Origin: Wyeomyia smithii
Lineage: Eukaryota; Arthropoda; Insecta; Diptera; Culicidae
Length of the DNA: 64,000 nt
Reading direction: 5' to 3'
NCBI RefSeq assembly: GCF_029784165.1
Contig: NC_073696.1
Coordinates: forward strand, 115,312,991 to 115,376,990
In this document: positions 1 to 12,100 of the stretch, in pieces
How the letters are laid out: each line of letters opens with the position of its first letter
Numbering within the stretch: the stretch's first letter is position 1
The notes under the pieces: generated by a model
Told to the model about the DNA's origin: nothing
The model's database searches: none
The model's input: the letters and a program-made list of their open reading frames with translations, nothing else
Program-made: the position numbers and the translations under genes

Positions 1-158
1 TTTATCGTTTTCCTTCGATTTTTAAATTAAGAGTGAAAAAACTGCTCGAAAGGTCTAAGTTGACGTTTCGTCCATGTACGGTATATGAGAGAACTGTCAT
101 TTAAGGCATTTCGAGCAGTTTTTTATTTTTCATTTAAAAAATCGCAGGAAAACGATAA
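1..158. repeat. Inverted-repeat MITE, left edge at or beyond window start
   Basis: The first ~55 bases (TTTATCGTTTTCCTTCGATT... to AACTGCTCGAAA) are repeated as their reverse complement at about 108-158 (TTTCGAGCAGTT ... AAAACGATAAA), giving ~50-bp arms around a ~50-bp loop. No coding sequence is present. The superfamily cannot be set because the left flank is outside the window. Confidence 0.7.
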
Positions 159-409
159 ATATTTTTTAAAAATCACGTTTTGCTCAGAAAATTGCACTCT
201 TACAGCTGACCTATAAAAATCAGAAAACCGTTTTAAACTTTAGGACCCAATTGACATTTAAGGTATTTCGAGCAGTTTGTTATTCTTCATTTGAAAATCG
301 AAGGACAACGATAAACATTTTTTAAAAATCACGTTTTGTTCAGAAAATTGCGCTCTTTCAACTGATATATAAAAATAAAAAAACCGTGTAAAACTTTAGG
401 ACCCAATTT
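96..409. repeat. Two tandem copies of a ~157-bp unit overlapping the MITE arm
   Basis: Units 96-252 and 253-409 share the order CATTTAAGG, TTTCGAGCAGTTT, AACGATAAA, AAATCACGTTTTG, AAAATTGC and ACTTTAGGACCCAATT with scattered substitutions. The repeat includes the right arm of the preceding inverted repeat, so it looks like a local duplication of half a MITE plus flank. Positions 410-557 hold nothing I recognise. Confidence 0.65.
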
Positions 410-561
410 TGAACAGTGTACATTACTCCATTTTTAGGTGTCTGCCACATACATAAGACATACGTAACACTGGCGTTTTTTATGGTACACGTTGCCCCAC
501 AGTACTCCGTACCTCGTCCTGTCAAACTGCTCGATAAATAATGAACAAAATGAATTTCCTT

Positions 562-1443
562 TGTAACCGGTGCGGTTGCAATTTCAGCATCGAGTGGAAA
601 TTTACCTAATTTTGGTACTACCGCGGGAGAGTGTATGAGTAAAAATTACCCTCATTTAGACACTCCAGCAAGAGCGTGTACCCAACATGACAACTGTCAC
701 CACTTGTGCTGAATATCGTTCACATAAGTTTGTTTATTTTCGTTCAAATTCGTTCGTTTTTTTGTTTGTGAACGATATTGTCGCGTTAGTTAGGTTCGAT
801 AATTTTTTTGAAATGTTTGTGGAATAATTATTAGGGATAGATAGGCCGGTATTTTCCTCTAGCTGCGAAAAAGTGGTGCTGTATCCAGTCTCGGCGGGTA
901 TGTTGTGGTCGGCAGCTATCGCGGGATGATCAGTTTATCCTCGATCTCGGTACAGGACACACGTCGCGTTTTGTGTTTATTTTTGTGCACGTTTTAACTG
1001 CTGTATTCTTGCAGTCTGTGTCCTGTGTGTCTCGCGAAGGTTGTTCCGCGGATACGTGTAAGACCAGCGAAGGTTGTTCCGCTGGCCCGTGAGTGCGAGT
1101 GCTAATACAGGTGTTTGCTCGCCGGATAGGGTAAGCTGCGCTATTGGCTACCCCCGGCTAAGTGCCAAGGAGCAGAAAAAAACACCGCCCCGCCGAGGAC
1201 CATTGCAGCAGAAACGATTCGAGCTGCAGGAGCAGCAGAAAGCAGCCCCGGACGGCCACCATCGGCGACCGTCACCGCAACTGACAGCTAGAGGAACCGG
1301 AATAAACGGATGAGTTTTTGTTTATTTTGATTGTTTTTCTTTAGTGTTCTAACAAAAGTCCGAAATCCGTTAGAGGTATCTGGCCGCCCTGTAAGGGTTT
1401 CGCCGGCCAAATTTTCGTGTGTACAGGGTGACCCCGTGTTACA
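562..1443 (+). repeat. 5' LTR (882 bp)
   Basis: It begins TGTAACCGG, ends CCGTGTTACA (6-bp inverted ends TGTAAC/GTTACA), and closely matches 36248-37102. It contains about 28 bases near 1076-1104 (from TTCCGCTGGCC to GAGTGCTA) that the 3' LTR lacks, plus scattered substitutions. An open stretch at 1074-1313 lies wholly in the LTR and is not considered a gene. The U3/R/U5 borders were not determined. Confidence 0.9.
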
Positions 1444-1445
1444 AT

Positions 1446-1458
1446 TGGCGCACAGCGC
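1446..1458 (+). other. Candidate tRNA primer-binding site
   Basis: TGGCGCACAGCGC begins two bases after the 5' LTR. A TGG start pairs with the CCA end of a tRNA, as expected for minus-strand DNA priming in LTR elements. The priming tRNA was not identified. Confidence 0.5.
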
Positions 1459-1889
1459 AAAAACCGCACTGAAAAAAATATTTTTCTAAGGAAAAATATT
1501 TTTTTTCTTTTTGAGTGTGGGGTACCTCTATCAAAAATCGGATATTTGCTAGAATTTTTGTTACGCAAGTGGTGAGGTTTCTTCCACAATATTGTTCGCG
1601 GTCGTATTGTTTATTTATTTATTATTGCTATTTATATATTTATTAAATGTTCATTGTATATTTATATATATATTTAATTATTTTTGTTTTTCTGAATCGG
1701 TGATTTTGCGTTGGTTTCGGTTGAACTGCCGAGTTGTAGAAAGCTTGAGTCTTTCCCAGTCAAGGTGGTTGCCAACCCTAAAATTTTAATCCGATTCGAA
1801 ACATTTTTTAATTCAGCTCAAATTCCTAAAAAAAAGGGAATCGTTAGTGAGCGAAATAAATACAAAGTTTCATACCGTGTCAATACTTA
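1459..1889 (+). other. Leader between primer site and gag
   Basis: About 430 bases, AT-rich with TATTTATTTATT runs near 1610-1690, before the first long gag frame. The short open frame at 1592-1789 is low-complexity and is not taken as a gene. A packaging or ribosome-entry role is possible but nothing in the sequence shows it. Confidence 0.5.
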
Positions 1890-3587
1890 ATGCTTTGTGC
1901 TTTTGAGATCTTTTCCAAGAACATTGAGAAAATGGCAATGATGGTTGAAGAGCTCAACAGAGCTTATCGGTTGATGCGGGTTGATCATTTGCATTTCGAC
2001 GAGCTAGATTTTGAGTTGAGCTCGCGGAATGTTGTCGTCTCGGCTGATTCGAATCCATCTGGGGTTCAGCGGCAGCGTCGTTTACGGGGATTGTTGGCCG
2101 AAGAACGGTCGTCTCCGGTGGAACACTTGCGCGTGTTTCATGGGGATGCTGCGGAAGAAATGGAGATCTGCCTTGGGAAGTTGAGCTCCATTAAGGAAGA
2201 TATCCGTTATAGATGCCCAAACAAGGAGGTTTACCGAACAAGGTTACTCCATCTGGGGTCTAGACTCCAGATAATCCACAAATACACAGCAGGGGAGGTC
2301 AACCAGGAAATTTTGGGTTTGTTGGCGGAAGTTGCTGCTACATATCAAGAACATTTTGATTTGTCGGCAGTGCTTCCTCCAATTGAAAATACTGGGGAAG
2401 GTGGAGCAGGTTTGGGAGATTTTCTGGACACGAACGTGCCACCAACACAAACGGCACCCATTTCTCTGCAAAGTGTAGGATCTGGTCCGCTCGTAGGAGA
2501 AGATGTTGGGTCTGTCTTGAGCGAGTTAAGGGACGAGATTCGATTTTTACGTCAGCAATCCCAAAAGGATAGAGCTCTAGCGGCTGAGAGGTCTGATAGT
2601 CTTTCGGAAGCTACTCAGACGCTAATGGGCGGGATTGCTTCACTGAACACGATTGCTTCAGTTTTAAGAAAGACGGTTCAAGAAGTTGTCTCACTTCGTG
2701 AATCCGTCAGTGAACTTCGGGCGCTGGTACATTCTAAACCAGCTGGCGTTCCCGGGATTGATCTGCAGACCGATCTGGACGAAAGACGTATGACGGACGA
2801 AATCGACGAGCCAGAAGAACCGGAAGTACCTGATCCACCACTGGCGCCCACATTAAACCAAACCGTGGTGGAAAAGTTACTCCTGGACTTCCTGAAAGAG
2901 CGATGTCCGTCACTTCCGATTAAGAACACGGAACCAGCTTTACCAGTCATTCAGTCCCAGGCCCCACGACACCATGTGAATGGAAGGTCAAGCCCGACAG
3001 GTGGACGTGTTCCTTTGCCCAATAATACGGGTAATGAAATACCATTCTGCTCGGGCTACCATTACAATCGTCGACCTCAGCGTGTTTCCGATTGGAAAAT
3101 CGAGAAATACGCTGGGACAGATGATGGGCTAGGACTGAATGAATTTCTGGACTCTGTTGAGAATTATGCTCAATGCGAGCAAGTTTCTGAGGAGAAGCTG
3201 TTTATTTCTGCAATGCACCTACTCACTGACAATGCTCTAACTTGGTATCGGGCTACGAGAAGGCAGAACAGGCTTTACAACTGGAACCATTTGGTTTGTG
3301 AGCTTAAGGCAAACTTCGTTCATCCGGAACTTGACGCCGCTCTCAAATCAAAGGTTTCCCAGCGCCTGCAGATGCGAAACGAGTGTTTTCTGGATTATTT
3401 CCAGGAAATGGAAAAAATATTTCGTGCTATGACGGTTTCCATGACACCGAGCGAAAAACTCGACGTGCTCAAGCGGAACCTCAGGCCGGACTATAAACAA
3501 GTTTTAATTTCAGAGCCAGTGAGTACAAAACACCGATTTACCGAAAAGTGTTCGGTTCTCAAAAAGAAGTCGCTGCTTATTCGGTAA
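1890..3587 (+). pseudogene. gag: gag, matrix/capsid part of the LTR element
   Basis: A 565-residue open frame whose last ~180 residues match the retrotransposon Gag (capsid) fold. A region around the motif ALTWYR is followed by LYNWNHLVCELKANF, then a QRLQMRNECFLDYFQEM helix and a LRPDY end, which is the usual order in Ty3/gypsy capsids. The N-terminal half is rich in Leu, Glu and Ser and may be coiled-coil (SVLSELRDEIRFLRQQS). The frame ends near 3587, but the nucleocapsid zinc knuckles continue in another frame from about 3548, so a frameshift around 3530-3590 splits the protein. The start was taken at the first ATG of the long frame; an internal Met near 1932 is an alternative. Gag would assemble the cytoplasmic particle that packages the element RNA. 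Confidence 0.8.
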
Positions 3588-4000
3588 ATCCACCAATTAA
3601 CACCTCGAAAAAGGACCAACCAAACAGAAAGGGAGGTGGTTCGAATAGTAGCCACGTTGAAACCAAAACATTTTGGAGCGAAAATTCTAAAAAGGATAAT
3701 TTTGCTTCCAAAACGCCATCTAAAAACACGAAGAAAAAGCCAGGTGTTCAGACGGAAAAGAATCTTGTCAAGAAAAATTCGGAACCGGAATCCAAACAAA
3801 AGCCGGTGATTTGTCTCGACAATCTGGTGGAACAGCATCGACCTGCTAGTCTCGGAGTCTGTTACAACTGCGGTGGTACTGGACACGAGCATGAGGCGTG
3901 CAGAAATCCAAAACGAGTCTTCTGTATTTTGTGTGGATTCAAGGGTTTCGATGTCTCTCGCTGTCCCTATTGCTTAAAAATCGGGACTCGTACCAACTAA
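3548..4000 (+). pseudogene. gag: gag nucleocapsid region with CCHC knuckle, first duplicate
   Basis: Lys- and Asn-rich linker followed by CYNCGGTGHEHEAC, a CX2CX4HX4C zinc knuckle, and then a second Cys cluster (CILCGF...CPYC). These bind element RNA. The frame ends with TAA at 3998-4000. It overlaps the upstream gag frame, showing that the two were one ORF. Near the end the zero-frame codons are TTA AAA ATC (3974-3982); the second duplicate has TTA AAA AAC here, a canonical -1 slippery site. One A-to-T change has therefore removed the slip site in this copy. Confidence 0.8.
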
Positions 4001-4473
4001 AGTCGCAGTTGTGTAAGGATGTGCGCCCCATGAAAAGCCTAAAATAAGACCCCCAAATTTACAACAGTTTTCGACCAGCTCATGATGATCATGATTATCG
4101 TGATCCGTTGTTTGTTGAAACCATCATCCTCGATGATCCGTCCGATAATCGGCCTTTCGCTTTTGTCGCGGTATATGGCCATTCCTTCAAGGCTTTGCTC
4201 GACAGTGGTAGTAATGCCACCATTATCACCAAAAAGTAGTACCGAAAGTTTTCCAAAAGTCCATTGAAAGGTTTGGAAAGGCCAGTTGAACTTCGTTCAG
4301 CAAATGGACAGACCTTACCGAACCTTGGACAAATATATCTTCCGTACACTTTCCAAAACAAGACAAAGGTTATTTGCACCCTTGTAGTGGAGCAATTAAC
4401 GGTTTCTTCAATACTCGGTATGGACTTTTGACGCGCCTTTGGAATAACACCCGAGCTGCAAACTTGTGCTCTG
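4001..4473 (+). pseudogene. pol: pol start: aspartic protease remnant, first duplicate
   Basis: In the -1 frame relative to gag, the motif ALLDSGSNATII (about 4192-4227) is the D-S/T-G active site of a retropepsin. This copy has an in-frame TAA near 4047 where the second duplicate has TTA, a TAG at 4237-4239 shared by both, and a TGA near 4431 where the second has TGG. It also carries a 3-base insertion near 4090. The protease would cleave Gag-Pol, but this copy cannot be translated through. Confidence 0.75.
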
Positions 4474-5536
4474 TTGAACTCAGGTTCGGAACGGGACGAA
4501 GAAGTAGAGATTGATGCTCCGAGTGAGTCTATACTTACTCCGGAACAGATGGCCTGTATCGAACAGGTTACGACCTGTTTTCAGGCGGTAGAGCCCGGAA
4601 AATTGAATACGACCTCGCTAACAGAGCACAGGATCGTAATTAAAGAAGAATTCCAAAGTGCCGCGCCTGTTTGCCGATATCCGTATAAAATGAGCCCAAG
4701 AAAACTGTCTAAAGTCTGGAAAGAAGTCGACCGTTGGCGTTCTATGGGTATTATTGAAGAGTCAGATTCCGATTGGTCTTTGAATATTGTCGCTGTGACC
4801 AAACCAGACGACTCTATTCGGATTTGTCTAGATGCCCGGCCTCTTAATGAGCGTACAGTACGTGATGCATACCCTATGCCCCATCCCGGGCGCATTTTAG
4901 GAAGCCTGCCCAAAGCCAAGTACCTGTCTACAATAGACTTAAAAGAGGCTTTTCTCCAGGTTCCGTTGGCTAAGGGCAGTCGTAAGTTTACTGTTTTCAG
5001 TGTGCCCGGCAGGGGTATGTTCCAATTTACTCGTCTACCCTTCGGTCTCGTTAACAGCCCTGCCACTTTGGCACGTCTGATGGACCAGGTCTTAGGACGA
5101 GGAAAATTGGAACCGTACGTCTTCGTTTACCTCGATGATATCATCGTGGTAAGCGAAACGTTCGAGCATCACCTACAATTACTCAAAGAGGTGGCCAAAT
5201 GTCTAGCCAAAGCCAATCTGACGATAAACCTGGCAAAATCCCGTTTTGGGGTTCCAGAGGTAAAATTTCTTGGCTATTTGTTGAATCAGGAAGGTCTAAA
5301 GGTCAATCCTGACAAAATTCAGCCGATACTCGATTACGAGCGGCCGGTGACGGTTACTAAACTGCGCCGATTCCTTGGAATGTGCGGTTACTACCGGCGT
5401 TTCATTGATCGGTTTAGTGAGGTAACCGCACCTTTGACCGACCTCTTGAAAATAAAGGCCAAGAATATTGGCTGGAACTCCGAAGCAGAACTCGCGTTCC
5501 TGAAAGTAAAGGAACTTTTAGTCACTCCTCCAGTGC
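4474..5536 (+). pseudogene. pol: Reverse transcriptase, first duplicate (YLDD intact)
   Basis: Open from 4474 into the SINE. Ty3/gypsy RT blocks are in order: ICLDARPLNERTVRDAYPMP, STIDLKEAFLQVPL, FTRLPFGLVNSPATLARLMD, then catalytic VYLDDIIVVS (about 5128-5157), FLGYLLNQEGLKVNP, and the connection region LRRFLGMCGYYRRFI. The catalytic aspartates are intact, unlike the second duplicate. The domain is cut at 5536 by the SINE, and upstream stops prevent normal expression. The pieces on either side of the SINE also do not join in frame by eye, suggesting a further small indel. Confidence 0.88.
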
Positions 5537-5888
5537 TTTTTTTTTTATTCTCGCTTATTTTCCGTCGGTCTAGTTCCGCCACTGTTGTGGCCAATCACCG
5601 ACGCCCAGGGAGGCGACTCCACACCCAGGACCCTAACTCACGACCCGTTTATTAACGGACCGGCGCCAACGGCTTTACTTCCTCATGCGATGGAAGGCCT
5701 GATCCCAGAGATTTTTCGCCTCAGAAAATCTCCCGGTGTCGGCTAGGATTGAATCTTGACCAGTTGGGTTGGTTGTGAGTGGATCACGCCACCTCACAAC
5801 CATCGACACCTATGTCGGCGGTGGGATTCGAACCCAGGCGTCAAGCGTGGTTGGCGGAGACGTTAGCAACCACACTAGGCCCCCGCCT
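5537..5888 (-). mobile_element. tRNA-derived SINE in pol, first duplicate
   Basis: The 352-bp insert is flanked by the direct repeat TCCTCCAGTGC (5526-5536 and 5889-5899). On the minus strand a tRNA-like head carries a B box GGGTTCGAATCCC (5823-5835) and an upstream A-box-like TAGTGTGGTTGC (about 5863-5875). The 3' end is a poly(A), seen as a T run at 5537-5547 on +. A pol III head, poly(A) tail and 11-bp duplication indicate LINE-mobilised insertion. The same SINE at the same site occurs in the second duplicate (19958-20308), so it is older than the duplication. A Feilai-type mosquito SINE is possible but not confirmed. Confidence 0.85.
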
Positions 5889-5899
5889 TCCTCCAGTGC

Positions 5900-6075
5900 C
5901 CGCCAGATTTTTCGAAGGAATTTATTCTGCAGACAGATGCCAGTGACACTGCTGTCGCGGCTGTTCTGGTGCAACAACATCCAGAGGGGGAAAAAGTGGT
6001 AGCTTATTTTTCACATAAGCTAACCACTCCCCAACGGAATTATCACGCTACCGAAAAGAAAGGTCTTGCGGTGAT
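5900..6075 (+). pseudogene. pol: RNase H, 5' part, first duplicate
   Basis: Encodes the start of the Ty3/gypsy RNase H domain: PDFSKEFILQTDASDTAVAA with catalytic Asp in QTDAS, then KVVAYFSHKLTTPQRNYHATEKKGL (catalytic Glu in TEKK). It is interrupted at 6075 by the large hAT, with 8 bases (GCGGTGAT) duplicated, and resumes at 16179. Confidence 0.85.
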
Positions 6076-7357
6076 CAGTGCTGAAAAAAATCACCACCTA
6101 GAAACTCAAACAGACTGATATCAAGGCAACCTTTACGTCGAACATCTCTTCTATACACAAACATAAATTGTTACATGACAACGGTATCTAGACAGATCAT
6201 ATTATTGATTTTCGATTAACACATTTGTTGGTATTCATTCCTTAGTCAAAGTTCATTGTCGTTTGTATGATGTCGAAACCGAAAATCATTTTCACCTTCA
6301 CGGAACTGAAATTGAATACTACTGTTCGTAACTTGTACTGAATAATTGCGTTGAACTCAGATGCAATAGGCAATGGTAACTTCTAGATAAATATTCATAG
6401 ATAAATAAATCATAAATAATCAACTGAATAAAAACAAATAAATATAAGTGATTGAATGCATGCTTATTATGATAATTGAATAGCCTCATCATTTTCAAGA
6501 AAAAAGTTTTCTGCACTGGTTTATCCCGAAGAGCAAAGCAAAGTTTAAAAACTAACATTTCACTGTTGGAACTTGACCTTTTTTCTGGCACAAACTTGGT
6601 TGCAAGACAATTACAAGGCTACCCGGACGAACACATACGATTCGCATAGATTCTCTGGGATTCCTCACATTGGATTCGTGAGCGTCCTTGAAAAGGACTC
6701 CTGAAAAAAGGATCCTCAGGAATGCACTGTATATGGCTCTAGGATTCTTGAATAAGAATCGTGAGTGGGAATCCTCCGGATCGTGTTTGCGATTCCTTTC
6801 ACGATTCCGTCATCGTGTTAATCGGTATCCTGGGGATTCTTACTCAGGATTCTCTGCGTGTTAGTAATGCTATGATCCTACTAACGATCTCCTCTGTAGT
6901 GGGATTCGTGCATATGATCTGCAACCGACTGTCTTACATCAGCTCTAAACATATAAAAACATAGCAGCGATCATACCATTATAATTTATAATATTTATCA
7001 AAGTTTTTCAACTAAGTCTTTACGTTTTAATAAATAATATTTCTTATTTTAGTTTTACCATATATTACAATTACAAGTTTAAATGTAACTCAATTTATTG
7101 AACACCATTGGTATTCAAAAATATTCAGGCTGCCTTTCAATATTTGGACTTGGACAATTTTCTTTCGATATTTACAGCAAATATCATTTTGTTTATCAGT
7201 AAAGTCGTTCTGATTATTTTTTTAGTAATTTGTGTCAGGTGTAAATATACTTGTGGAGCTATTCACTAGAGGACATTGCATAATTTTTATATAATTTAAA
7301 AATTCTTTTTCATATAGAAACAAACATAACATGGAACGGTAGACTGGTTTGGACAGA
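6076..7357. other. hAT left end, noncoding, with GATTC/GAATC cluster
   Basis: No coding segment is recognised between the CAGTG end and the transposase stop. Between about 6647 and 6909 the pentamer GATTC or its complement occurs roughly a dozen times, often within GGATTC. Such clusters near the ends of hAT elements can be subterminal transposase-binding sites; here that is inference. The rest (about 6960-7320) is AT-rich with nothing recognised. Confidence 0.5.
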
Positions 7358-9154
7358 TTATCTGAAAAATAAAAAACAGGAAGAGTGGATCTGTTCGAAC
7401 ACCTCCCGATTCAGCTTCGCCAAAAGAATGTTTTCTAGCGTTTCTTCTCCAAGAGTTACTCTGTAAGCGGAGAAAGCTCGTTCCACAGACACTTGGTTAG
7501 ACGGGGTTGCCAAAACTACCATCGCCACTTCAAACAACTCAGGATGGCTTATTCTTCGCTTAATCCAATACTCCCAAACATCTTCAGTATAGTTCAAGCG
7601 AGGCTCTGCATCTTGAACTTTGAGCTGTTGTATAAAAGTTAGCTTCTGTGATATATCATCGTCGGATGTACTACCTAAAAAATCTGTTAGAAACTCATGA
7701 AAATTATTGGTGTCGCTGGTATCACATTTTTCGGTTTCAGTAGAGTTGAAAGAAGGTCGGAGTTTACAAATTCGATTGTGTCCATGTGTCCATAATACTG
7801 TTCTACAAAATAGATATGAAATACTATTTGTAATCATTCCCTTACTTGGATATAAGATGTTTTACAAACTGATAAACGTTTTTACCTGTATAAGTAACTT
7901 TTCTTCGTCGTTAAATAGCTTCGAATGGAGGAAATTTAGACGTGGATTCAAGTATAAAGCCATTTGGAATGCACGAGACTATTTCAAGCTTTCCAATCGC
8001 TTTTGAATCGGCTCGATTAATTTTGGTACGAAAGGGTTGAACGGAATGCTTTTGAGCTCATTAATTGTCTTCAACCAAGCCAAATAAAAATCCGACAACG
8101 ATACGTGCTTATCTTGCATTCGTTTAGTGCAAACAAACAAAGGCTTGAAGGCTTGAACATAATCTTCGATGAATAACCAGTTCGCGGCCGAGACATCTAA
8201 AATTACCAAACATTTAATTGAGTTTTATTCCATGATGTAAAAGCAATATTTATTTTCTATTCACCTAATTCCGGAAACTCAGTGGCTAGTTTCTGAAAAA
8301 CTTGCTTTCGCCGTTGAAAGTTTTCCATCATTTGGAATATGCCTCCCCATCGGGTTTGACACCATACTGGTGGAATCGTAACGTTGTGGAATTCGAAGTG
8401 CGTTTTGTATTTGGCATGTCTGCATTTTTTCGCGACCGCAGTGATTTCTACAACTGATTTGTTCGTCTTCTTAACCACATCCAATATAGCCAATTGTAAG
8501 GTGTGCACCGAGCAACGGATCAAACTCAATTGTTCTTTGAACTCTACTGACAAACTTTCTGTTATTTCATTATTTTGATCTTCCTCCTCGTAGTCATCGG
8601 GAATTTCAAAACCGACAGCTTCCGTCTCAGAAATAATGCTATTGAGTTCAATTTTCAGCTCCTTCACGGCTGCAATCATGTTTGCACCGTTATCCACCGT
8701 AACCGAAAAAATCTGCTCAATAGATACGCCATATGGAGTTAAAACTTCTAAAATTGTCTTTTTGAGAAATGTAGCAGTTTTTTAGTTTTTAAATAGTTTA
8801 TTTGACACGGCACGATACAATTTATGTTTAACTGAGCCAAGTACATTTTTTTTTAAATTCTAAATTAGCAGGGAAAAGAGGGAGGCCTTTTCTTTATTCT
8901 CGCGGCCGACTACGAGCTAGTGGGGATTTAAGGTGAGAGGAGGGGAGTTACAATTTTGATTTTAACTATATTGAGTTATACGATTCATTTATTTGTACAT
9001 GGCTAAGCAGTGATGTTCTATTTGAGCAGTTTGGACTGAGGTGTCTGCGTGAACATAAAGATGCCGAGTCTTCGTTTGAGTGTCTCCAGCTTAGTGTATC
9101 ATCTTCTTTCAGCGTGTAGCGGGAATGGTAATCTAACAAATAGATAGAAGAGTT

Positions 9155-12100
9155 TCATACTTTAATACCAGCGTGTTTTATGAACACGTATAGCTGTGTC
9201 ATGTACTGGAGATCACCGCTTTCCAGAATGTCTCTAACGGGTACGTTCGGTTGTTTTCCTCGGGCCCGAAGGGAATCTATAAGCTCAGACCTAACACCAC
9301 AGTATTCGGTACACGACCAGACAACATGCTCGATGTCATGGTAGCCATCGCCACAAACGCAGTGATTACTGTCTACAAGCCTTATACGAAAGAGATGCGT
9401 GTTTAACGTATAGTGATTGGACATAAGTCTGGACATCACGCGAATGAAGTCCCGACCTACATCCAACCCCTTGAACCATGCTTTCGTCGATAACTTAGGA
9501 AAAATGGAATGTAGCCACCGTCCCAGTTCATCTGAGTTCCATGATGATTGCCAACTGTTGAGTGTTCTCTGACGCAAAATGCTATAAAATTCATCATAAG
9601 CAATTGGTCTTTCATAAATATCGCCGTCAATAGCACCCACCTTAGCTAAAGAGTCAGCCTTTTCGTTACCCGGAATCGAGCAATGAGAAGGGACCCACGC
9701 TAAGGTAACCCGGTAATTTTTATCTGTTAAAGCACTTAAAAACCGCCGTATTTTCCCCAGGAAATACGGGGTGTGCTTCACAGGCTTCATTGATCGCAGA
9801 GCCTCAATGGCACTGAGACTATCTGTGAAGATGAAGTAGTGGTCTATGGGTAGGGTTTCGATGATTCCAAGAGAGTACTGAATAGCAGCAAGTTCTGCGA
9901 CGTTCACGGAAGCAGGAGCATCGAGTTTGTAGGAGGCGGTAAAATTTTCGTGGAAAACACCGAAGCCAGTGGACTCATCTAGATTAGATCCGTCAGTGAA
10001 AAACCTTTTATCATAACTAACATGTTTAAACTTATTGGAAAAAATCTTAGGGATCTCTTGGGGTCGCAATTGATCCGGGATACCAGAAATGTCTTGTTTC
10101 ATGGTTGTGTCGAAGAATATAGCATTATTAGAAGTAGCTAAAAGTGCGACATTGGAGGAATCGTATGAAGAAGGATTGATATCTTGAGCCATATAGTCAA
10201 AATATAAAGTCATAAATCTGGATTGAGATTGAAGGTCGACCAACCTCTCGAAATTTTCAATTACTAATGGGTTTATAACTGTGCATCGAATTAGCAACCG
10301 GTAAGAGAGATTCCAAAAACGATGTTTCAACGGAAGAATACCCGCTAACACTTCAAGACTCATCGTATGGGTCGACTGCATGCAACCCAAGGCAATACGC
10401 AAACAACGATATTGTATCCTCTCTAATTTTATAATGTGCGTGTTCGCGGCGGAGCGAAAGCAGAAACAGCCGTACTCAAGAACTGACAATATCGTTGTTT
10501 GGTATAACCTTAGAAGGTCTCCTGGGTGAGCACCCCACCAAGTTCCGGTAATCGTACGAAGAAAATTAATCCTCTGTTGGCATTTTTGTGTCAGATACCT
10601 AATATGACAAGCCCAGGTGCATTTGGAGTCGAACCAGACTCCGAGATATTTAGCGACTAAAACCTAAGAGATCGTTTTACCCGTTAGTAGGAGCTGCAGC
10701 TGAGCTGGGTTATGCTTCCTAGAAAAAACGACCAGCTCAGTTTTCTCCGGAGAGAATTCGATACCCAACTTAAGAGCCCATTCAGACAAATTGTCTAAGG
10801 TATCTTGCAATGGTCCTTGCAGATCGCTAGCCTTGCCACCAGTAATGGATACAACGCTATCGTCTGCAAGTTGCCTTAGCGTGCATGAATTTGCAAGATA
10901 TTCATCGATGTCATTGACGTAAAAATTATATAAGAGAGGACTTAAACATGAGCCCTGGGGGAGGCCCATGTAACTAATTCGGGAAGTTGTCGAATCGCCA
11001 TGTGAGAAATACATATGCTTTTCTGACAACAAATTGAGCAAAAAGTTATTCAAATTTGGTGAAAGTCCCTGCGAATGAAGTTTCGCGCTTAAAACTTCTA
11101 CAGAGACAGAGTCAAAAGCCCCCTTAATATCCATGAACGCAGAAGCCATTTGCTCTTTTCGAGCAAAGGCTAGTTGAATTTCAGTAGAAAGCAACGCTAG
11201 GCAATCGTTCGTCCCTTTGCCCCGGCGAAAGCCAAATTGAGTATCTGAAAGTAACCCGTTTGTTTCGACCCATTTGTCTAACCGTAAGAGGATCATTTTC
11301 TCCATTAATTTCCGGAGGCAAGAAAGCATCGCAATCGGCCTATATGAATTGTGATCAGAGGCAGGTTTCCCGGGTTTCCGAATAGCAATGACTTTTACCT
11401 CCCTCCAGTCATGCGGAACAATATTTAGCTCAAGAAACTTGTTGAACAAATTCAACAAGCGTCTTTTTGCAGAGTCGGGTAGATTCTTCAACAGGTTGAA
11501 TTTTATTCTATCTAACCCTGGAGCCTTATTGTTGCACGACAGGAGAGCCATTGAAAATTCCAACATCGAAAATGGAGGCTCTTCCGTAGTTACTAATAAC
11601 GCGTCGCGAAAGGTTTTCTGTTCCGGTACAGAGTCTGGACAGACCTTTTTGGCAAAATCGAGTATCCAGCGATCTGAATACTCCTCGCTTTCATTCGAAA
11701 CGTCACGGTTCCGCATGCGCCTGGCGGTATCCCAAAGAGTGCTCATCGCTGTTTCCCTGGACAACGCGTTTACGAACCGCCGCCAGTACCCGCGTTTTTT
11801 CGCCTTTACTAAGCTCTTCATCTGCCTGCCCAGTGCCTCGTACTTTCGAAGCAGGTTGACAGTGCCGTACTCCCGGTAGTTCTTATACGCCGCGGACCTT
11901 CGCGCGTACAGCTCAGAGCACTCTTTGTCCCACCATTTGTTGGGAGGGCGCTGTCTAATCGTTACCCCGGGCTTCGGTTTCGTCTGAGCTTGAGTCGCGG
12001 CGTCGATTATCAAGCCAGCTAAGAACGCGTATTCTTCCTCCGGAGGAAGTTCCTCGTGAGTCTCGATAGATTGCGCTATAATAGACTCATAACACTTCCA

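Noticed and set aside
1074..1313. 79-residue open frame near the 5' LTR end
   Set aside because: It lies within the LTR and is changed by the 28-base deletion in the 3' LTR, so it is not conserved even within the element.
5820..5890. Functional tRNA gene
   Set aside because: The A and B boxes belong to a SINE head with poly(A) tail and target duplication, present identically in both duplicates.
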